From Ceratodon purpureus (taxonomy: Eukaryota; Streptophyta; Bryopsida; Pseudoditrichales; Ditrichaceae): a stretch of DNA of 64,000 nt. The notes under the pieces were generated by a model that had not been told where the DNA came from, made no database searches, and saw nothing but the letters and a program-made list of their open reading frames with translations. Of this stretch, positions 22,406 through 34,454 are shown in pieces (within the stretch, counting starts at the first letter, position 1; each line of letters starts with the position of its first letter). A program made the position numbers and the translations under genes. The DNA lies in NCBI GenBank assembly GCA_014871385.1, contig CM026426.1, positions 33,881,020 through 33,945,019 on the forward strand, in the 5' to 3' direction.

Positions 22406-24979
22406 TTCTTTCTTTAGAAATATTTTTAGACCAATCATTGTGGACCTAGTAGGATTTAGTATTAAGAAATTCCTATTTATTTCCTATTATTGTGCTCTCT
22501 TATTATCGTTGCCAGGATGACTATCATTTAATTTTTGGTGACCGTTTTTCAAGGGCGCCAAACACCACTCTCAAAGATATATTACAATGGAAACATGGTC
22601 GACTCTTTCTATTTTTTTATTGATTTATTGCTAACTTGTAACGGTAGGAGTAAGCTATCTAGTGCAAAGATTCTTGACAATGTTGCTTGTGTTGCTATTT
22701 CACTTGATGACGACAAAGGCCCATTTCAATCATATGCGGAGGTTGAGGAAGAAGAGCCCTAAAAGGTTTGCAACCAAAGGCTTGAAGTGTTAGGGGATCT
22801 CAAGGTTTGATTAATTCCAGTACACGACACTAGTGACACCTTAGTATTTGAGGAGGAGGCGAAGGTGTCTTTGCCAAGTCATGCATATTCAATGGTTGAA
22901 AAGACCTTCCCGGGAACTAATTACATTGAAGCACTTAGTGGGTAGAGTGGCATAGGGCCATCATTGAAACGTTCTCACCTTGAACCAATACCAAGTGCAT
23001 TGCCAAATATGGATGTGAGTATTGCTTGTCTTATAGTGGAGCCAGATGTTGGTAGTTATACCAAAATGGCAAGGGGCGAACCACAATGAATTATATTCAA
23101 TCAATGAAACCAACTATACAAGCATTAAATGGCATAAAGTAAGTATTATTTATTATTACTAGTGTCTCAAGGGGTGGTTAAGAAGTAGTCGTGCTTAGTG
23201 TACTTGTCGGTGGTGGCAAAACGTTAGCAATTAGAGATTTAAATACAAAATGCAATTAATGTGAATGTAAAGACTCTTTATATTGAAAATAAAAATATGA
23301 AACTTACATGATATAGAAATGTCCGTGGAAAAGCTTATGTAATGAGAACTTACACAATACATCACAAACGGATGTTCTGTTTTTTCCTCATGCTCTCATC
23401 ATCGGCGCCTCCTCTTCTGCCTCTCCCGATGTCCTGCACGCTCTCAAGTTTTTCAATTTTTTAATGGAATAGTGTAGTCGCCATTGTTCAATACAATAGC
23501 GCCCTCTAAGTCTCGCTCCTTTAAAGGATGTTTGAATGCACTACTGTGTACAGTACCACTGCTTTCAACGTTTGTCGTAATAAATATGTCGTATTCCTCG
23601 TCAACTTTCTTTTTTAAAGGGCCTCTTTTCTCATTACCACCTTCTATTGGGATTCTGCTGGACTCAAGTCATCATCTAATAAAGAAACTTGCGCACACTT
23701 AGGATTTTCTATCATAACAATCCATATTGTGACAAGCCGTCACTACGGGCCCCGCCATCACAACACAATAGGATCTGCCCGGGATCAACCTAAGTTTAGC
23801 AACTAGCAACAGTAAAAAATTGACTTGGTTGTATACATGGCTTTCTACTTAGCCTTAGGATATGACATGGAACTACCCTCTATTTGTCTTCATCTTCTCA
23901 CATGTGATTTGATACAGAATGTAAGTATAGGCTACCGTTTGCTACAAGTTCTCAATCATTAAGAACCTTTTTTATGCCGTCTGACCCTCGTTTCCTATCA
24001 TCTGTCCCTTATTTTTGTTCATTAAGAGTGTGTTCTTCATCGTCCAACCCTTTGATCCCTATTGTCCGCCTCAATTTGACCCGTTCAGCTTTCAGGGTCT
24101 GTATCTTCCTCATTTGTTGTCTACTTCTAGCATTTGAGATTATTTTGGGTATCTAAATTTTATAAGGACTTCTGAAGTATCCTTGCAATGAAGATTAAAA
24201 TTCAATATGACGCTACTAGAGCCTCTGAAAGTTGATGTTTGTCCCCTTATTCCTTGCCATTTGCCTCGGGGGGAAGCACAATAAAGTGAACCACAAAGTG
24301 CAACATGTGACCAGATTTCAGTGAATTTCAAGTGCCGAGTTTGGGTACAGTGGGAACAATTGAGAACGCAGGATGCTGTTCAACTGCCAAATAATGCAGT
24401 AGGGATTAGAGTGACACTTGTTGCAGGGGTTTCGAAGGACACATAAGCCAAGTTCCAGGCCTTCATTGTTGCGAATCTTGCGATGGAGCGTCGTGAATGC
24501 TGCGCAGCCAGTTTAGAGCTCCAAGCCGAAAAAGCTCCATTTCCAAGGTGAGGGAATTGATGCGTGCAGGTGCGCCCCTCTCAGACTTCATTTATGCTCA
24601 TGGATGTAGGCGTGGGGATTTGGAAAAGGGTACCGAAGCTAGTGTTCGGGATCAGCAAGGATGGTCACTTCAATGTCCATACACTTTCGCACGGTGCAAG
24701 GGAGTTGCAATGTGAAAATTTGGTCGAGAGAGAGGGGTGTCTGCAAGGAATGGGGAAAATCCCGTAGATTTGAGCGCTTTGTTTGCCGCGAGACATTCTT
24801 TCGGGAGTTGCAATTCATTGTAGCGACCAAGAGCGGTTAATTTAGTTTCAGAATTGCTCCGTTGAAGGAGCTGTCGGTGTAGCACGGTTAGAAGAAACCC
24901 TAAGCAGGGTTCCTTGTTGATAGGGTTTTATGCTCTTAGAATGCAGATGCGGACCTCCTATCAAGTTAGAATCTAGTTC

Positions 24980-25615
24980 ATGAGTTGCGTCTCGATGGCC
25001 TCTGCTAGGCGGGAGTTGGCTACTGCGGTGCTGAAATTAGATCCTGAACTGAATTGCAAGAATGTTGAGAGGGTTAAATTTGCAAAAGCTCTGCATGAAC
25101 GCTGTCGTTGGACTGTGCAGGATTTTGCAGAGAAGGTTAACAAGGAAGACGTCAAAATTTGCTGGATGACAGAGTATGGGATTTTGCACATCACCGACGC
25201 TCACTTGAAGCGCGTATTTCCAAACAAGGGTAGGAGTGGTATACAAGTAGCGCCCAATGAGTTCATTACAGAGGCGGAATGCGCTAAAATATTCCAGTTC
25301 TACTTGATGGTGTACAACCATCCACCCTTCAACAAAGAGTATGCCCGATCGTTTTTGCGGAGCTGGTTGGTAGAGAAGGAGGGGAAGGCCAAGATAAAGA
25401 GGGCAAAGTTTGCCTACGATATTTGCCTGAAACAATATGTCTCTTGGCAAAAGGATGGGAGAGTGGAGGAGGCACTCAACCCAAATTGGGACGAGTTCAA
25501 AGGAATTCCCGGTTCAAACAACGTAGGGCAGGGAGGTTACCAAGGGGACCATCGTCAGATTGGAGCAACTTGTGCGCCCGTTCGATTCACGGAGAAAATG
25601 AACACGTCACTGTAG
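24980..25615 (+). CDS. Unrecognised 211-aa protein
   Basis: An uninterrupted frame with balanced amino-acid use and likely helical content, starting MSCVSMASARRELATAVLKL (a second Met at codon 6 is possible). Trp and charged residues are frequent, and a WLVEKEGKAKIKRAKFAYD segment precedes a Gly/Asn-rich tail. I do not recognise a domain. It ends 68 bp before the left LTR of the old retrotransposon, so it may be a host gene or a piece of another element truncated there. DNA at 24497-24960 upstream is GC-balanced but broken by stops. Confidence 0.5.
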   Translation: MSCVSMASARRELATAVLKLDPELNCKNVERVKFAKALHERCRWTVQDFAEKVNKEDVKICWMTEYGILHITDAHLKRVFPNKGRSGIQVAPNEFITEAECAKIFQFYLMVYNHPPFNKEYARSFLRSWLVEKEGKAKIKRAKFAYDICLKQYVSWQKDGRVEEALNPNWDEFKGIPGSNNVGQGGYQGDHRQIGATCAPVRFTEKMNTSL

Positions 25616-25683
25616 GAGATGCTTGAAATTGCCGAAGCAGACTATAGCGGAATCGGTCCTAAGCTGTAAAAGATGTACTCTTC

Positions 25684-26802
25684 TGTTACCAACCGCAACC
25701 CGGTGATCAAGGCAACCAGGGACAGTGGAGACTAACCGTTGCAACAAGGAAGGAGCAGTGGATGTGAAGAAGTAGCAATTGTAGCAGAAAGATAGGATAA
25801 TCACATAGTATAAACAGGGTAGCTAGGAGAAACTTACACTCTTCAATTTTGCTAGACGATGTTGAGTCAAAGCCTTAGACTACTGGTTTTCCTTGTACGC
25901 ACGAGCCTCGTTGCTCCGTGAGGACCATGGGTTACTCGGTTAATAGACTCTCTTCTCCTGCTCACACCTTCTCTGCTCCTTGTCTATTGCTCCTTGGACT
26001 GCTTGCTTGAGGCATTCTCTAACCCTAATTACACATTACTAAATACTCTTGAGGTCGCATGTTACTGTGTCCCCCTCCTTGTCTTGCAAGTCCGTCTGCT
26101 CTATCTTCTTGCTACTTGGTCGGTTTCGCATTCTCTAAGTGCCCCTTTGTTTCCCTGCTGAGGACTTCACCTGTCCTCGGAAACTAATTCCCTTCATATC
26201 CTTGGTCAGTCATATCCTTGGTCAGTCTTGGTGAGCCCCTGACGGTCAGAGTCCTGGTCTAAGGACCCCATCTTGGTTTCCATGACCGTGTCCCCCTCTC
26301 AAGCTCCCTTGACCGTGCAGCCTGGTCACAGGTGCTCACAGTCTCTCTGACTTTGCATTAGGGGAAAAATGGGGTCTCCAACGGGCCTTTGGTTGGAATC
26401 CGTGCCTCAAAATTTGGCCATGCCCGTGCACTTTACCTGGTGGCACCAATGGAGCCAGTAGGTCGCCAAATTGGCGTTTGGGGGGTCCAGCCGATCGCTT
26501 GCAGCGAAGGTGTTGCCTACTGCTGTCACCCCATTGGATAATACGAGCAGTAATGACACTGTCAACAAGCGTGTGCCTACTGCTGTCACCCCATTGGATT
26601 GTAGCGGATTCTTTTGTCAGCAGAGCGAATTTTGTTGCCAGCGGGGCGAATTTTGTTGTCAGCGGGCAGGATATCCACCAATGAGATTTTGCAGAGAGGT
26701 GTCAGCGGGTTGTAGTTCACCTTCTTTCGAGCTGTCTTACAAGGCCCGTTGGAGACCCCATTTTTCCCCTAATGTCATCACCTCTAGCGACTCCATCCCA
26801 CA
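25684..26802 (+). repeat. Left (5') LTR of the old gypsy element, interrupted by a MITE
   Basis: It starts TGTTACCAACC and matches 48211-48899. Without the 26357-26774 insertion it is about 700 bp. The right boundary is soft: homology with the other LTR fades at CCATCCCACA (26802), 15 bp before the primer-binding site, so the true end may be nearer 26815. Confidence 0.8.
26357..26774. mobile_element. MITE-like element inside the left LTR
   Basis: A 418-bp insertion absent from the sister LTR. Its ends are near-perfect inverted repeats of about 35 bp: the left begins CATTAGGGGAAAAATGGGG and the right is its reverse complement, ending CCCCTAATG. Inside are a direct duplication of a roughly 29-bp segment (GCCTACTGCTGTCACCCCAT at about 26515 and 26575) and two or three copies of GCGAATTTTGTTG. 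Comparison with the empty site (GACTTTG/TCATCACC) leaves no target duplication, or at most TG. It has no coding capacity. The superfamily is not clear. Confidence 0.8.
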
Positions 26803-26817
26803 AACCTAGATATTATT

Positions 26818-26830
26818 TTGGCGACCATGC
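26818..26830 (+). promoter_or_regulatory. Primer-binding site of the old gypsy element
   Basis: TTGGCGACCATGC follows the left LTR. Exactly the same 13 nt adjoin the 5' LTR of the young nested element, which supports the assignment. I cannot match it confidently to a particular tRNA 3' end. Confidence 0.7.
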
Positions 26831-26886
26831 TAGGGATGGATTGCTGAGGTATTCTAAGCTTTCCCTGAAAATAAGAACGCTCATCA

Positions 26887-28171
26887 TGCCTCCAAGAAAA
26901 CTCCCTCTAGAACGAGTCAATGAAGCGGAGGACGCTGTCCAACTTGATGACCCTGAATTTATGAAAGAGTTCCTTGTATGGATGAAACAACAAATAACTG
27001 ACTTGGTGGCCAAAAATGAGGCCACTAATGCTAAGTTGGAATTACTTAGTGCTCAATATCATACTCTCCAAGAAAGTAGAACACAAGAAGCCATCAACAC
27101 TTCACCCTAGGCTTCAGAAGCTCTTCCTGAGGCACTAAGATCCACCATGCTTCCTCGGGATAACCACAAAACCGCCACGCTTCCTAGCCAAGGTGACATC
27201 AGTAAAATCACCAAGTATCCTAAGATTTCTTATCGAGTGTTTGATGAATCAGGAGACCCAGATTGGCACTTCAGAAGATTTAAAGTTATTGCTAGGACCA
27301 ATGGGGTCACCAATAACGAAGACCTCCAAAACATTTTTGGGACCACGCTCCAAGGTAACCATATCAACTGGTACATCGATTTTCAGACAGATTACACCAT
27401 GCTACTTGGGAAGACATGCAACAAAGTTTTCTTCACAAGTTTAGAAAACTCAAAACTAGTTCAAAAGTCCTACGTGCTTTAGGAAGCATTACCTAGGATA
27501 AAAACAAACCAGTGGACAAATTCTATGATAGGTTTAAACATCTTGCTGACAAACTAAGTCAGTGCCCCAAAGAGGATTATCTTTGTGAGTGGTTTAAAAA
27601 GAGCCTCTTACGATGGATGCAACAAGGCATTGTAATCCGCCGAGTAAAGACCTTGTAAGACGTCCTGACTGCGGCAAATGACATTAGCAGAGAAATAGGA
27701 GCCTTAAATAGAGTACAGACGCCCATGTTACCCCTGCCCAACTTACAACCAGAAAACAAGCCCCCTTTAGCTCCCTATTCCAATTACGGGAAAATACATG
27801 GAGGTCGTTGCTGGTATGCCAACACCACACCCCAACCCGAGGATACCCGACGCCCTCGTCCAACCACGGCAGCCGTGTACTCAGAGGAAGTAAATGTGGA
27901 TGCATTCCAGCCAAGCCGAGGGGATGCTTACTGGGAATGTGGCTCATTAAACCATAGACGAAGCGAGTGCCCTCACTTACACCAACGATGGACCCAATAT
28001 CGATCCAACCCAGGCCAGCAAGGAACCATGGATAATCAAAAGACCCCTAGAATTCCTAGACGGGGCGGGGTCACACTAACTAAAGTCCATGGAGTAGAAA
28101 CCAACGTATCTACAATTAGTACCGCAGTAGTAACTACTCGATCCAAGGCTCCTACAAAAATCACGTGGTAA
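26887..28171 (+). pseudogene. Gag of the old gypsy element
   Basis: The frame starts MPPRKLPLERVNEAEDAVQL at 26887, followed by a coiled-coil-like region and a retrotransposon Gag core (YPKISYRVFDESGDPDWHF, later KPVDKFYDRFKHLADKLSQC). It is broken by a TAG near 27107, a frameshift near 27400, and further TAG and TAA codons near 27492 and 27655. The CCHC zinc knuckle at about 27929-27970 has lost its first Cys (YWECGSLNHRRSEC), consistent with a G-to-A change. Gag normally forms the particle and packages the RNA. Confidence 0.75.
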
Positions 28172-28351
28172 AAAACACAGAAAGCCTGCTTCAGAAAATC
28201 ATTGGGAAAGACTACATAGGATACGACACGATCTCCAAGAGGGACTAGAAAACTCATACACCCCTTCACATTTACAACAAATCTTAGATGATATGAACAT
28301 TACCATTACCTTATCCAAGTTAATCAAGCTAAGCCCATAACTCCAAAATAC

Positions 28352-28771
28352 TTGCAGCAAGCAGCCTTGCCTGAAGGGATACCCGATACAGAGGTCATTG
28401 AAGTTAACGCCACTACCCTGGATCCAGATGCCGCGGTGATCCATTTTCAACTAGGAACCCATGAATTAACAAATGTATTAGTAGATGGAGGATTTGGGGT
28501 TAGTGTCATGAGCAATCATTTGAGAAAACAGTTGGGGCTACCCTCACCGAGGCTGGCCCAGTTTATCCTATGAATGGCAAATGATGCTCCAGTAACACCT
28601 TTGAACATATTATCTACGGTAGCTATTACCACACATGGTGTGTCGACGCCAACCACATTTGTAATCATTGATATGCCGGATAGTAGCAATTTTTCTGTAA
28701 TCCTAGGACGACCTTGGTTGAGGGACTTGAACGTCATCCATGACTGGTCCAGAAATCAGATACGTATCTAG
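28352..28771 (+). pseudogene. Aspartic protease of the old gypsy element
   Basis: A retropepsin-like segment with NVLVDGGFGVSVM as the catalytic Asp motif and SVILGRPWLRDLNVIHDW as the C-terminal ILG motif. The DGG form in place of DSG or DTG is shared with the young element and is seen in Tat-like plant gypsy elements. A TGA at 28571-28573 and a TAG at 28769-28771 interrupt the frame. Confidence 0.75.
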
Positions 28772-28786
28772 CGACAAGGTAAGACC

Positions 28787-30667
28787 GTGGTTATTCCCGT
28801 GGATAGCTGCACCACAAGAGCCAGAGCAAATCAAATTAGGCACAAAGTAGGAACAAGTTGGGCAGAAGGTCTATCTCCCAAACATGAAGCCATGGTGTTC
28901 CAGGTCAACCTCGATTTGATCATAGTATTAAAAATACATCTGGCTAGCATGGTAGCTGAGCAGGATAAAATGGATAGACCACCCCATTTCTTCCAAGAAA
29001 TTTAGGAAACCATCACCGTAAATGCCGTTCCTGCCAACCAAACCCTATAGAAAGAAGTAGTTATGGATTAGTCCCATGGAGCCAAAAACAAGGTTGAGTT
29101 AGTAAACCTGGGGATCAAGGAAAATCCCAAGTATATCAAAATCAATGCTGACGCCCCCGATCAGGTCAAACAAGCCGCGATAGCCCTGTTCCACGAATAT
29201 CATAACATCTTTGCTTGGGGGTACGAGGATCTCAAGAAAATACCTTCAACATTAGCAGAGCATACCATAGACTTGGTACCTAATGCTACTCTAGTACAAC
29301 AATGAAGATATAGAATGAATCCAAATTACGCAAAAAGAGTCAAGGCAGAACTAGACAAACTCTTGAAGGCCAAGTTCATCTTGCCAGTGGACTCTGCTCC
29401 CTGGCTGTCTCCCACGGTAATCATTCCCAAGAAAAATGAAACATTAAGGATTTGCGTAGACTTTCGCAAACTAAATGCAGCCACTAAGAAAGACCATTAC
29501 TCCCTGCCTTACATTGAAGAAATCATTGATGGAGTGGCTGGCGATGAAATGTGTTCGTTTTTAAACTGTTTTTCAGGATATTACCAAGTTGCCATGGCCA
29601 AACAAGATAAAAATAAGACGGCATTTTCTACAAAATGGGGCCCGTATCAGTTTAAAAGAATGCCTTTCGGAGCTAAAAATGCCCCTATGACATTCTAGCG
29701 TCTCGTAGAGCTAATATTTAGACCATACTTGAAAAGGTTTTTTTGGATCTACTTAGACAATGGGACGGTTTATGGCCACATTAAAAATCATGTTTCTCAA
29801 CTCAGGCAAATATTCGAGGCTTGTCGTGCTGACGGGGTAAGCTTAAATGCTGATAAATGCATGATTGTCTTTTTTGCTGGGGTTATCTTGGGATACATCG
29901 TGTGCAAGTACGGTAAACTTCCCGACCCCAAGAAAATCAAAGATATCCTGGAAATCACGCCACCCACAGATCAAAAGGGCATACATCGCCTCTTAGGGCT
30001 GTCACAATTCAATCGAATATACATTGAAAAGTTAGCTCACATCATCACTCCAATCACTACACTAAAGCATGCCAAATACAAGTATCCTCAAGATTGGACT
30101 CCGGAAGCCCAAGCCACCCTAAAGAAAATTAACCTAGCCTATTCCCGCGCCCCCATTCTTATTGCACCCAACTCGTCTGAGCCGTTCCATGTCCATACAA
30201 ATGCGTTTAACATTGCTGTTGGAGTCATGCTAGCCTAGAATTTAAATGGAAAATATGACCAACCAGTGGCGTATGCTAGTCGCCTCTTAAACCAAGCAGA
30301 AAAGAATTACTCCACAACCAAAAGGGAAGCCTTGGCGATGATTTATACTGTTAAAAAATTTCGACATTATTTTCTTCGAAACAAGTTTTGTTTCATGGTT
30401 GACCACCATAGTTTGTCTTACTTGGTCAATCAGCCCCTGTTTACAGGGCGAGTAGCTCGCTCGATAATGATACTCCTGGAGTATGACTTTGAAGTAGTTT
30501 ATGTTCCCGGTAAACGCAACATCGTGGCTGACTACCTATCTAGGGATTCCAAGGCCACCGGTGAAGGTATTGATGATTCGTTCAATGAGCCTTACATTCA
30601 AACTGCTAGCCTTGACATTGATATTCCTAGTGATTGGCGTGGTGACATTATGCGGTACCTCACCTAG
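28787..30667 (+). pseudogene. Reverse transcriptase and RNase H of the old gypsy element
   Basis: A frame with several TAG/TAA/TGA codons but otherwise clear RT blocks: [48 protein letters not shown], and the active-site box now YLDN instead of a two-Asp box at about 29750. RNase H follows ([43 protein letters not shown]). Against the young element, the stop at 29696-29698 replaces Gln of YQR and the stop at 30236-30238 replaces Gln of MLAQN. The TDAS Asp is also lost (TNAF). The enzyme is dead. Confidence 0.85.
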
Positions 30668-32205
30668 GGCACCATAGCCCCAGGACTCTCGGGTACTAGG
30701 AAAATTAGCTTTGTACGGACAACCCTGCCCTATACAGTAGTCCAAGGACAACTCTACCGACGCGGTCCAGACCATGAGACACGGCTCTGCGTACCAAAAG
30801 GGGAAGAACATAACATTATAGCTATTCTCCATGACGGCCCAGCGGGGAGCCATGAAGGTCCCAAAACCACGATAAAAAAGATTTTGGGAGCCCGTTACTA
30901 GTGGCCAACACTACACAAGGATGTCCACTTTCATGTTAAAAATTGCCATGCATGCCAGATTTCGACAACGAATTTTCAGCATCAAAGCTGCTTTCCCTTA
31001 AAATCAATCCCACCGTTAGGGCCATTCCAACGTTGGGGGTGGATTTTGTTTGCCCCATTCGCCCTGCAACAAAATAAGGTTACAAATATATCCTGGTAGC
31101 CACGGTCTATACCACAAAATGGGTTGAAGCCAGGCCATTGAGGACAAATATTGCCGTGGTAACCGCATCTTTCATGTATGACAATATTATTATCCGTTTT
31201 GGTTGCCCCTTGGAAATCGTGTTGGATCAAGGTACCCACTTTGTTAATGCTGTCATAGAGGACTTGTTGGATAACCACATCATCAAGCATAGGACCAACA
31301 CTGTCTACTATCCCCAAGGAAATGGTCAGGCCGAATCTACTAACAAAACCTTGATAAACATGTTACGTAGGTTCATCTATGCTAACCAGAGCGATTGGGA
31401 TGATTGCTTAGCACCTGCCTTGTGGGCATATCGCGTAGCCACAAAAATAGCTACTCAAGTTAGTCCATTTGAGATGGTCTATGGTACCCAACCCTTACTG
31501 CCCACAGAATATATTGCTCCTACCTTCCAATCCTCACAGACCAAGGATTACACGCCTCATAGAGTCTTAGCTGCTCAAATACAAGACATACATCATTTAG
31601 AAGAAGCCCGAGCTCTTGCAATTAAAAACATCCAGCTCAAACAAGAGTTAATAGCAAGGCATTTTCAGTCCACCAAACCAATTCGGAATTTTCAAAAAGG
31701 TGACCAAGTACTATGGTGTCCGAGGGATCCCAAGCTACGAAAAACAAAGTTCGAATCAGTTTGGCATGGGCTATACAGGGTCTAGTTAGTGCTCCCCAAC
31801 AACACTGTGCTACTAGTAAATAGTGAGAATTTTGATAGCCATGCAACTATAGTAAGTTCCAGGAAATTAAAACACTACCATTCGGCAACACCAGTAACCA
31901 CGCCCACGCTCAGCCTTGGAGAGATCTACAACAATTTGGCTACCGAAGCTCACACTAATTTGGATGACTTGGATAACTCACAAACCTCTGCCCCTAAGGA
32001 AACGAGCAACACCTTGGAAATCCATATTAACCACATCCGAGTGTGCCTTCATGTTGGCCAAGATCAGCTTGGATGTCATGACGATGGGACACACCCAGTT
32101 TCTCCTAGATACAGCATCATTAGGCCTGCGCCGCCACATTCTACGCTAGCTTGTAGGATAGATCACCTCCACCATGGCAGCCCCTGCCCTTTCCCATTTG
32201 TCTAG
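30668..32205 (+). pseudogene. Integrase of the old gypsy element
   Basis: The zinc-binding region (HDGPAGSHEG ... NCHACQI), the catalytic core with Asp in VDFVCP, Asp in VLDQGTHF and Glu in GNGQAEST, and a C-terminal GLYRV...LPNNT module are visible. A frameshift near 31040 separates the first part from the core, and stops occur near 30665, 30899, 31075 and 31785. The stop at 30899-30901 stands where the young element has Trp (GYWWPA), and the one at 31783-31785 where it has Gln (YRVQ). Confidence 0.8.
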
Positions 32206-32433
32206 TCTCCGCCGTCAAGGACCTAGGGACCATCATCAGCACACCAAAGGTCTTTTCATCTTCCCTTCTCTCTCCGAGGTTTCCCTGGTCTTCCTCCTTC
32301 CCTGCTCTCCCAACGTACTGGCTCAGTCCTTGATACTCTCCGCAGCGCCACCCTCCATTGTGTTTTCCCGCAGCCCCTTCTTCCTCTCTTCTTTCCCTAG
32401 CCCTCACACCCCGCACACACCTTGTTAGTCACC

Positions 32434-33657
32434 ATGGAGAGTAAAAAGGTATACCCCTCGTTCTATGTCCCGCGAATGATCTTAGAATGGAAACGCAAAC
32501 CAGACCTTATCTGGCATACCGAGGTCGGACTGGGCAAATACTGGACACTACTTGAAGAAAAGGTGAACATCAAGCATTGTAACGACTTCGTGGCATCCAT
32601 GCAACCCCAGAGTGAGATAGAGCCTTGCCCCTCAGGAATGGTGGAGGGAGTGTTGGTGCAATTCTCCGCACGCTACCTGCACAAGTTTTTTGGCTGGGAC
32701 AATCTCGGAGTTACGACCTGGAGCAGCGACTGCCGTCACCCTCAACCCAACATTGCATCAGGCGTCAACAACCCGCAACCTAAGGAGGACAAGAGATATG
32801 ATGTATTCGCCTTGGGGGATCATTTAACAGATCCATGGTTTTCACGTATGTGTGGAGTGCTAAGCGAGGTTTATTTTGAGAAGAACTTTAATGGCATCCT
32901 GCCAGAACAGTTGTCCCTCCTCCTCATGGAAGACCAGGGTGAGAAGATCAATTGGAGAATGCTGGTAGAAGAGAACTTCCGCAAGAATTGGACACCGGAA
33001 GAAACTCGACTACCACAACCCCATTGGACCGTTCCTCACAGCTTATATCCAGAACTACTTAGCGTTCCATCGAAGGCATGGCAAGGGCCCCCTCATGGGG
33101 ACCTTCTTTGATGTCCAGCGAGAACTGGCCATGGCTGCAACATGCGACCCTAATCTCCTAGAACCGAGCAAGCGCCCAAGAAGCAAAGAACCTATCAAGA
33201 AAACATGAATAACATCAGCACTGAAGACAGCAATAGCATGGGGACCATGTGCGACAAAATTTCACACCAAGAGCACAGCTCTTGCCGAATACGTGGAGAA
33301 AATGTTAGGATGGATTCGCACGGCAGAATAGGAGAAGGAGGAGCAGAGAGTCATGGAGGATCGTTACAAGCCCAAGGTGCCACGGCTATCCACAGAGCCC
33401 GAGAGCAAGCCCAACAAGTCCTAGACCACACACACACACCAAGAACCACTAGCAGATAGAGGAGAAAGATCAAATCGTGTCCAACTTGAGTCATCAGGTT
33501 GCTAATTTCGAACTGGAGCTCCGAGCAACACAAGACCACGTAGATACACTCTCCCACGAAAAAGCCAGTGCAGTGGAACGCATACAAAACCTGGAACATT
33601 AAGGTCAAGAGTACTTAGCACGATGGAAGACTCTAACAGCGCATAACAAGACCTTTA
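32434..33657 (+). pseudogene. Extra downstream ORF of the old gypsy element, first part
   Basis: After a roughly 230-bp pyrimidine-rich spacer, a new frame starts MESKKVYPSFYVPRMILEWK at 32434. It contains a domain (FVASMQ...MVEGVLVQFSARYLHKFFGW) resembling the putative plant transposon protein domain (Transposase_32-like). A frameshift near 33080 and stops follow. A heptad-like coiled coil (QIVSNLSHQVANFELELRAT) ends the segment, and the young element then interrupts the frame at codons for NKTFRQ. The frame resumes at 47225. The equivalent region of the young element is fused to pol. Function unknown. Confidence 0.6.
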
Positions 33658-33662
33658 GGCAG
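33658..33662. repeat. Target-site duplication, left copy (GGCAG)
   Basis: The five bases before TGTTAAAG equal the five bases after the right LTR, the usual gypsy duplication length. Confidence 0.95.
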
Positions 33663-34307
33663 TGTTAAAGGGTGATTTAGCTTCACCCTTAAAAAGCTAT
33701 TCCTCTGTCCAGATCTAAGGAGAAACTCTCGAAATTTTAGTACCCACCTAACTAATCCTGCTCACGATCATTCTGCCCCTGAACAACACCAGATTCCAAT
33801 CATTCTGCTCTGATCTACTGCTCCAACAGTCCTAAAACCCAAAATGCAAGAACCCATAATGCAATTCGTCCTTGAACCCTAACATTCCATGTGCATAATC
33901 CCTAATGATCCAAAAAGGTTTTCTTATCATTACTCTTCTCATACACAATCAGTTCTGCTCTTAGCTCCTGCTGTCCAGCAGTAACCTCCTCCTCCTACCT
34001 CATAACCCTCCTCATCATTCTACCATACCTCTGCAAAACACCCTAACCACACTAGAGAGAGTGAGAGCCTCCATGCCTCTCACTCCTCACTACCCCCAAA
34101 CCCTAGCCGTCGTCATTCACTGTCCGTTTTTCATCCGAGTCGATTTTTCATCCGACTGTCAAAACTTCATCCAAAACGCAGTAACTGGGAATTCTGCAGT
34201 AACTAACTGTTTTACTACTCCTAACTGTTTTTACTGCTCCTAGCAGTTTACTGTTCCTGCTCCTATTTAACTGCTCCTAGGTAAAAGGCCAAAAAATCCC
34301 TTTAACA
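33663..34307 (-). repeat. 3' LTR of the young element
   Basis: 645 bp, identical by eye to 46575-47219, with 10-bp terminal inverted repeats TGTTAAAGGG. It holds a 60-codon open frame (34061-34243) duplicated in the other LTR, which I regard as chance. Confidence 0.95.
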
Positions 34308-34320
34308 TTATCCCCCTTTT
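34308..34320 (-). promoter_or_regulatory. Polypurine tract of the young element
   Basis: On the minus strand AAAAGGGGGATAA ends exactly at the 3' LTR. It lies in the 147-bp gap between the stop codon and the LTR. Confidence 0.8.
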
Positions 34321-34454
34321 AGTCTGCATCTGTCCTCAGATGCTCTGGCTTCTAGTTTTATGTAGTTAGCCAAAAATAAAAAAGGGAATAAAAATTTAAA
34401 AAATGTAAAAAGAGTCCTACTACTGGTCCTACCAGTACTCTGAAAAAACAATTC

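Larger units (their letters stand above)
13381..24979. other. Long AT-rich non-coding region
   Basis: About 11.6 kb of AT-rich DNA with only short, unconvincing ORFs. Structures I can support are listed separately: a GGTAT/ATGGT simple repeat, a hairpin, a long foldback element, an AT microsatellite, a signal-peptide ORF and an 11-bp minisatellite. Short frames at 22535-22762 and 23484-23702 resemble nothing I know. Confidence 0.5.

Noticed and set aside
34061..34243. A 60-codon frame, repeated at 46973-47155
   Set aside because: It lies inside the LTR on the strand opposite to the element and is duplicated only because the LTRs are identical.
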